This document shows, in pieces, positions 61,570-64,000 of a DNA stretch of 64,000 bases. A program made the translations under genes and the position numbers. Below the pieces are notes generated by a model, which did not search any database, had not been told where the DNA came from, and was given only the letters and a program-made list of their open reading frames with translations. This stretch comes from Pirellula sp. (GTDB taxonomy: Bacteria > Planctomycetota > Planctomycetia > Pirellulales > Pirellulaceae), in the NCBI GenBank assembly GCA_021300155.1, contig JAJTID010000009.1:1-64000 (forward strand), given 5' to 3'. How positions within the stretch are numbered: position 1 is the stretch's first letter; every line of letters begins with the position of its first letter.

Positions 61570-62532
61570 TTGAAGCACTCAAATGACGATCACTCAGCAA
61601 CGAATGTTGCCGGAGTTCCGCTTTGGCAACAGATCACTCCGATCTGGCACAAATTCGAATACCTGCGATTGATAGCCATGCATCCAAACTTCACACTAGA
61701 TTACTTTCCAGTCGAATACTACTCTCGATCTGCAACAGAGCACAGTCGGCTTAGTTTGTTCTCACGGATCATGCCGAAGAAGAATTCTCCTGTCACCCTT
61801 CAGGAGAGCGTATCGTTTGCACCGTTGGTGCACCAAACAAAGTCAAGGATGCGACATCAACGAGACGAAGCACACTTAATACCTAGTCAGTTTTTGAGAA
61901 GAGATTCTCTGCATGGAAAGATTGAACTACATGCTTCGCAATGGTCCATTCAAGTTGCTTCGAAACCGATCGGCAGTCTGCGAATGGTTTACATTCACGG
62001 CCCAAAAAATCAAATAATCAACACCTGGGTCTTTCCAAATCGCCCTAGTCACATGCCCGTGTTCGCAGCGGAACTGATTGCCGTTGGAGCGGAAGTTCGC
62101 GTCGCCTTTGTGGATGTTCAAGCGCCAGTGATTGAGTCGTCGTCCATTCTTGACGACACTTCCATGTTGACCAGTGGAATTGCCCCGCGATTTGCAGGGC
62201 TACCCTGCGACGAAGATCCTCCTTACTGGGCGATCGAGTCCTCGCAGGGTAACTACACCTATGCCAGAAACGTCCCTGCGGAATGCTTGTATCAAGTGGA
62301 AGAGTGCTACACGACCTATCTCGACGCGTATCTGAAAGGGTTCGTCAATAAGTCGGTTGGTACCGGCTTAGCTACTATGGAGAGAGATGAAATCGCGTTG
62401 GATAAACTCCAAGAGTATCAGCATCACCATATGCAGAGCAGTCCTGGTAATAAGTTTCTGAGCAAGTTGTTTGGTCCCGATTGGACAGAGTCCTTTATGC
62501 GGGACTACTTATTCGCAAAACCAAGAGGATAA
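61570..62532 (+). CDS. Ferredoxin-dependent bilin reductase family protein
   Basis: A 320-residue protein with a TTG start at 61570. It aligns by eye to PcyA/PebA enzymes along most of its length: LWQQITPIWHKFE at the N-terminus, INTWVFPNRPSHMPVFAAELIAVG (the FP-x8-P-x-F-x3-D region), FVDVQAP, PPYWAIES, and the C-terminal LSKLFGPDWTESFMRDYLF (PcyA ends FGEAWAERYMSQVLF). These enzymes reduce biliverdin to phytobilins using ferredoxin. Where PcyA has His88 this protein has Asn, as in PebA-type enzymes, and where PcyA has Asp105 it has Glu. Product therefore uncertain. The heme oxygenase gene overlaps its stop. Confidence 0.85.
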   Translation: MKHSNDDHSATNVAGVPLWQQITPIWHKFEYLRLIAMHPNFTLDYFPVEYYSRSATEHSRLSLFSRIMPKKNSPVTLQESVSFAPLVHQTKSRMRHQRDEAHLIPSQFLRRDSLHGKIELHASQWSIQVASKPIGSLRMVYIHGPKNQIINTWVFPNRPSHMPVFAAELIAVGAEVRVAFVDVQAPVIESSSILDDTSMLTSGIAPRFAGLPCDEDPPYWAIESSQGNYTYARNVPAECLYQVEECYTTYLDAYLKGFVNKSVGTGLATMERDEIALDKLQEYQHHHMQSSPGNKFLSKLFGPDWTESFMRDYLFAKPRG

Positions 62533-63182
62533 TGATGAGCGTAATGAATATGGTTCGTGCGGCGATTTCCGAATCGCATCAACAGATCGAACAGACTCCT
62601 TTCTCGATAGGGATGCTGGATGGTTCGATTAGTCGCTCCGAGTATGCGAACGGATTGGTTCAACTATGGCACATTCACGACGAACTCGAAAGCATAGTAT
62701 GTCAGGCTAATGAACTCACCCACTACTTTACATCGGAGATGGTACGAACCAACACGATCACGCGCGACTTGAAAGCGTTCGGATACAAGGTCTTTACTTT
62801 CCAGCCTATGAACGAGACGCTCGCAATTGTCAATCAACTACGCTACTGGGCAACGCAAAAACCTTTTGCCCTTTTAGGTTGCATATATATTCTTGAAGGA
62901 TCCAGAATGGGATCTCTTGTCATTGCCAAGCCTTTGAGCAAGACGTTGGGAATAGAACCGGGAGAAACTTCAGGAATTGAGTATCACACCGAAGGAGCTG
63001 CTCAAACTCCCTCCCGAGTTAGAGCATTCAAAGAAAAGGTTGACGGTGCAAACCTCGACGAAGCGACCATCGGCGACCTGACTGAAGGTGCTGTAACATT
63101 CATGGAGCTTCTCAATACGTTGTACGCTGCGCTACTTTCACAAGATACCAAGCTAATCGAGCAACAACGAAAAACGGCTTAG
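62532..63182 (+). CDS. Biliverdin-producing heme oxygenase family protein
   Basis: About 216 residues from the ATG at 62532, which overlaps the reductase stop (TAATG); AGAGGA lies just upstream. The fold is that of BphO/HemO-type heme oxygenases: the proximal heme ligand is likely H16 in ISESHQQIEQTPF, followed by YANGLVQLWHIHDELE and the distal-helix segment LLGCIYILEGSRMGS. It should open heme to biliverdin, CO and iron, giving the substrate for the adjacent reductase. The order reductase-oxygenase is seen in many bilin operons. Confidence 0.85.
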   Translation: MMSVMNMVRAAISESHQQIEQTPFSIGMLDGSISRSEYANGLVQLWHIHDELESIVCQANELTHYFTSEMVRTNTITRDLKAFGYKVFTFQPMNETLAIVNQLRYWATQKPFALLGCIYILEGSRMGSLVIAKPLSKTLGIEPGETSGIEYHTEGAAQTPSRVRAFKEKVDGANLDEATIGDLTEGAVTFMELLNTLYAALLSQDTKLIEQQRKTA

Positions 63183-63247
63183 ACGTATCTCGAGGTCTAG
63201 GTATCGTTTCCTAGACTCATGACTACTACCAAGGTTAATGTATTTCC

Positions 63248-64000
63248 ATGATAGCTCCTACGACTACCGAAGAGAAAACCAAGCAATTTGTCGAGATACT
63301 CTCAGGTACGCCCGATGCAAAATCGCTTGTTCGAATTCGCAATGAAAAAGCGGATGATAAGATCCGAGACTCCATTCGGATGACACCCGGGGTCCAGCCG
63401 TTCAAACACAATTACTACACATCAGAACAGTTCTACCAACGAGACCGACAACGTGGAATCATTACCAACGTCTATGGCCAGCGCATCCTTCGAGTTACCG
63501 AAGACTTCATCACGGGCGTTTTGGGCGGGTTAGAGGACGAGGTCGGTGACAAGGCAGGAATGGTTATGTACGAAACCGGCTATGCCTGGGGCATGGAGGA
63601 TATGCGAAACTTTGTAAAACGTTCTCAGGGAGAGTTCGAAGTCGACTTTACAAAGATGGGCATGGGAATGATGCTCGAAACATGGTGGTGGCCACTCACC
63701 ATCGAGGGCTGGGGGACATGGCAGTTCGATTTTCGAGAAGCAAAACGGGATATGCTCTTCATCGAGCTGTATGAATCCGCCGTTGCGAAGACGCTTGGCG
63801 ATATCGGTGCAGTGGTTTGTTATTTCTATGCCGGCCTATTCTCTGCAGTCTTTAGTGTTCTTTCTCGCAAAGATTTCGGATGTGTGGAAATCCAATGTTA
63901 TGCCATGGGAGCGGATCATTGCAAATTCTTGATTTCTCACGCAGAACGAGTCAATGCGGCAGCTTTTTGGAGAAGCCAAGGCGCAACAGGCAAGGACATC
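63248..64000 (+). CDS. V4R-domain protein (3' end outside window)
   Basis: The frame runs from an ATG at 63248 to the last base (251 codons), so the C-terminus is cut off. The first ~90 residues are helical and charged; from about 95 on it follows the V4R (4-vinyl reductase) domain: YETGYAWGMEDM, GWGTWQFDF, then FYAGLFSAVFSVL and VEIQCYAMGADHCKFLI, the conserved C-x-A-M-G-x-x-x-C block. V4R domains bind small molecules in regulators and in bacteriochlorophyll synthesis (BchJ). As the third gene of the bilin cassette it may bind or process a tetrapyrrole. Confidence 0.75.
   Translation, partial: MIAPTTTEEKTKQFVEILSGTPDAKSLVRIRNEKADDKIRDSIRMTPGVQPFKHNYYTSEQFYQRDRQRGIITNVYGQRILRVTEDFITGVLGGLEDEVGDKAGMVMYETGYAWGMEDMRNFVKRSQGEFEVDFTKMGMGMMLETWWWPLTIEGWGTWQFDFREAKRDMLFIELYESAVAKTLGDIGAVVCYFYAGLFSAVFSVLSRKDFGCVEIQCYAMGADHCKFLISHAERVNAAAFWRSQGATGKDI

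Noticed and set aside
1-64000. tRNA, rRNA, CRISPR arrays and insertion sequences
   Set aside because: Intergenic regions were read on both strands; I found no cloverleaf with a TTCGANTC-type arm, no regularly spaced repeats with spacers and no transposase beyond the Rpn-like fragment. A dedicated search could still find a tRNA I missed.

Overview
The window looks like a chromosomal segment of a planctomycete (Pirellulales-like; the genus cannot be fixed from here). This rests on the gene complement: DUF1080, DUF4159, DUF4254 and DUF4332 proteins, a short cytoplasmic FloA flotillin, paired SppA/NfeD-type ClpP-fold proteases, a PQQ-type beta-propeller protein with a membrane tail, proteins starting with an NPYE-like motif, few clear Shine-Dalgarno sites, and palindromic intergenic repeats. 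I saw no rRNA, tRNA, CRISPR array or intact insertion sequence.

Layout. 1-17.8 kb is mostly household and regulatory: the end of a large AsmA-like protein, a cmk-plsC-zinc ribbon operon, sppA followed by a histidine kinase/NtrC-like regulator pair, a beta-propeller protein, a Tat-exported TIM-barrel protein, CvpA-like and DUF4159 proteins, a GntR/ABC-2 operon whose ATPase is broken by an internal deletion, and an MFS transporter. 17.8-31.7 kb is a surface-glycan locus. Its leftward arm (25.9 to 19.3 kb) is a tightly overlapping operon: sulfotransferase-like protein, APS-kinase-like kinase, methyltransferase, PEP-synthase-like kinase, class-I glutamine amidotransferase and LicC-like cytidylyltransferase. 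This is the enzyme set of the Campylobacter jejuni capsular O-methyl phosphoramidate pathway (Cj1415-Cj1420), with the Gln kinase-hydrolase-cytidylyltransferase order kept. A glycosyltransferase closes that arm; the rightward arm adds a glycosyltransferase, a sugar epimerase, a methyltransferase and an MsbA-like exporter.

31.8-54.9 kb is mixed: FabH, a degenerate SMC/YhaN-like protein with two DUF4332 domains, DUF4254, an NfeD protease, an ECF sigma factor, a glycosyltransferase, a secreted nuclease-fold protein, XseB, two NarL-type regulators lacking the phospho-acceptor aspartate, a GGDEF protein with a damaged HD-GYP domain, DUF1080, FloA, HisI and a CDGSH protein.

54.9-64 kb holds a second unusual unit. 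A leftward cheA-cheW-dual-Cache operon has no methyl-accepting signalling domain. Divergent from it is a rightward cassette of ferredoxin-dependent bilin reductase, heme oxygenase and V4R-domain protein, which predicts linear tetrapyrrole synthesis in a non-photosynthetic bacterium next to a chemosensory system.

The strongest candidates for something new are the phosphoramidate operon, with a sulfotransferase-like protein as possible transferase, and the bilin/V4R cassette beside the minimal chemosensory operon.
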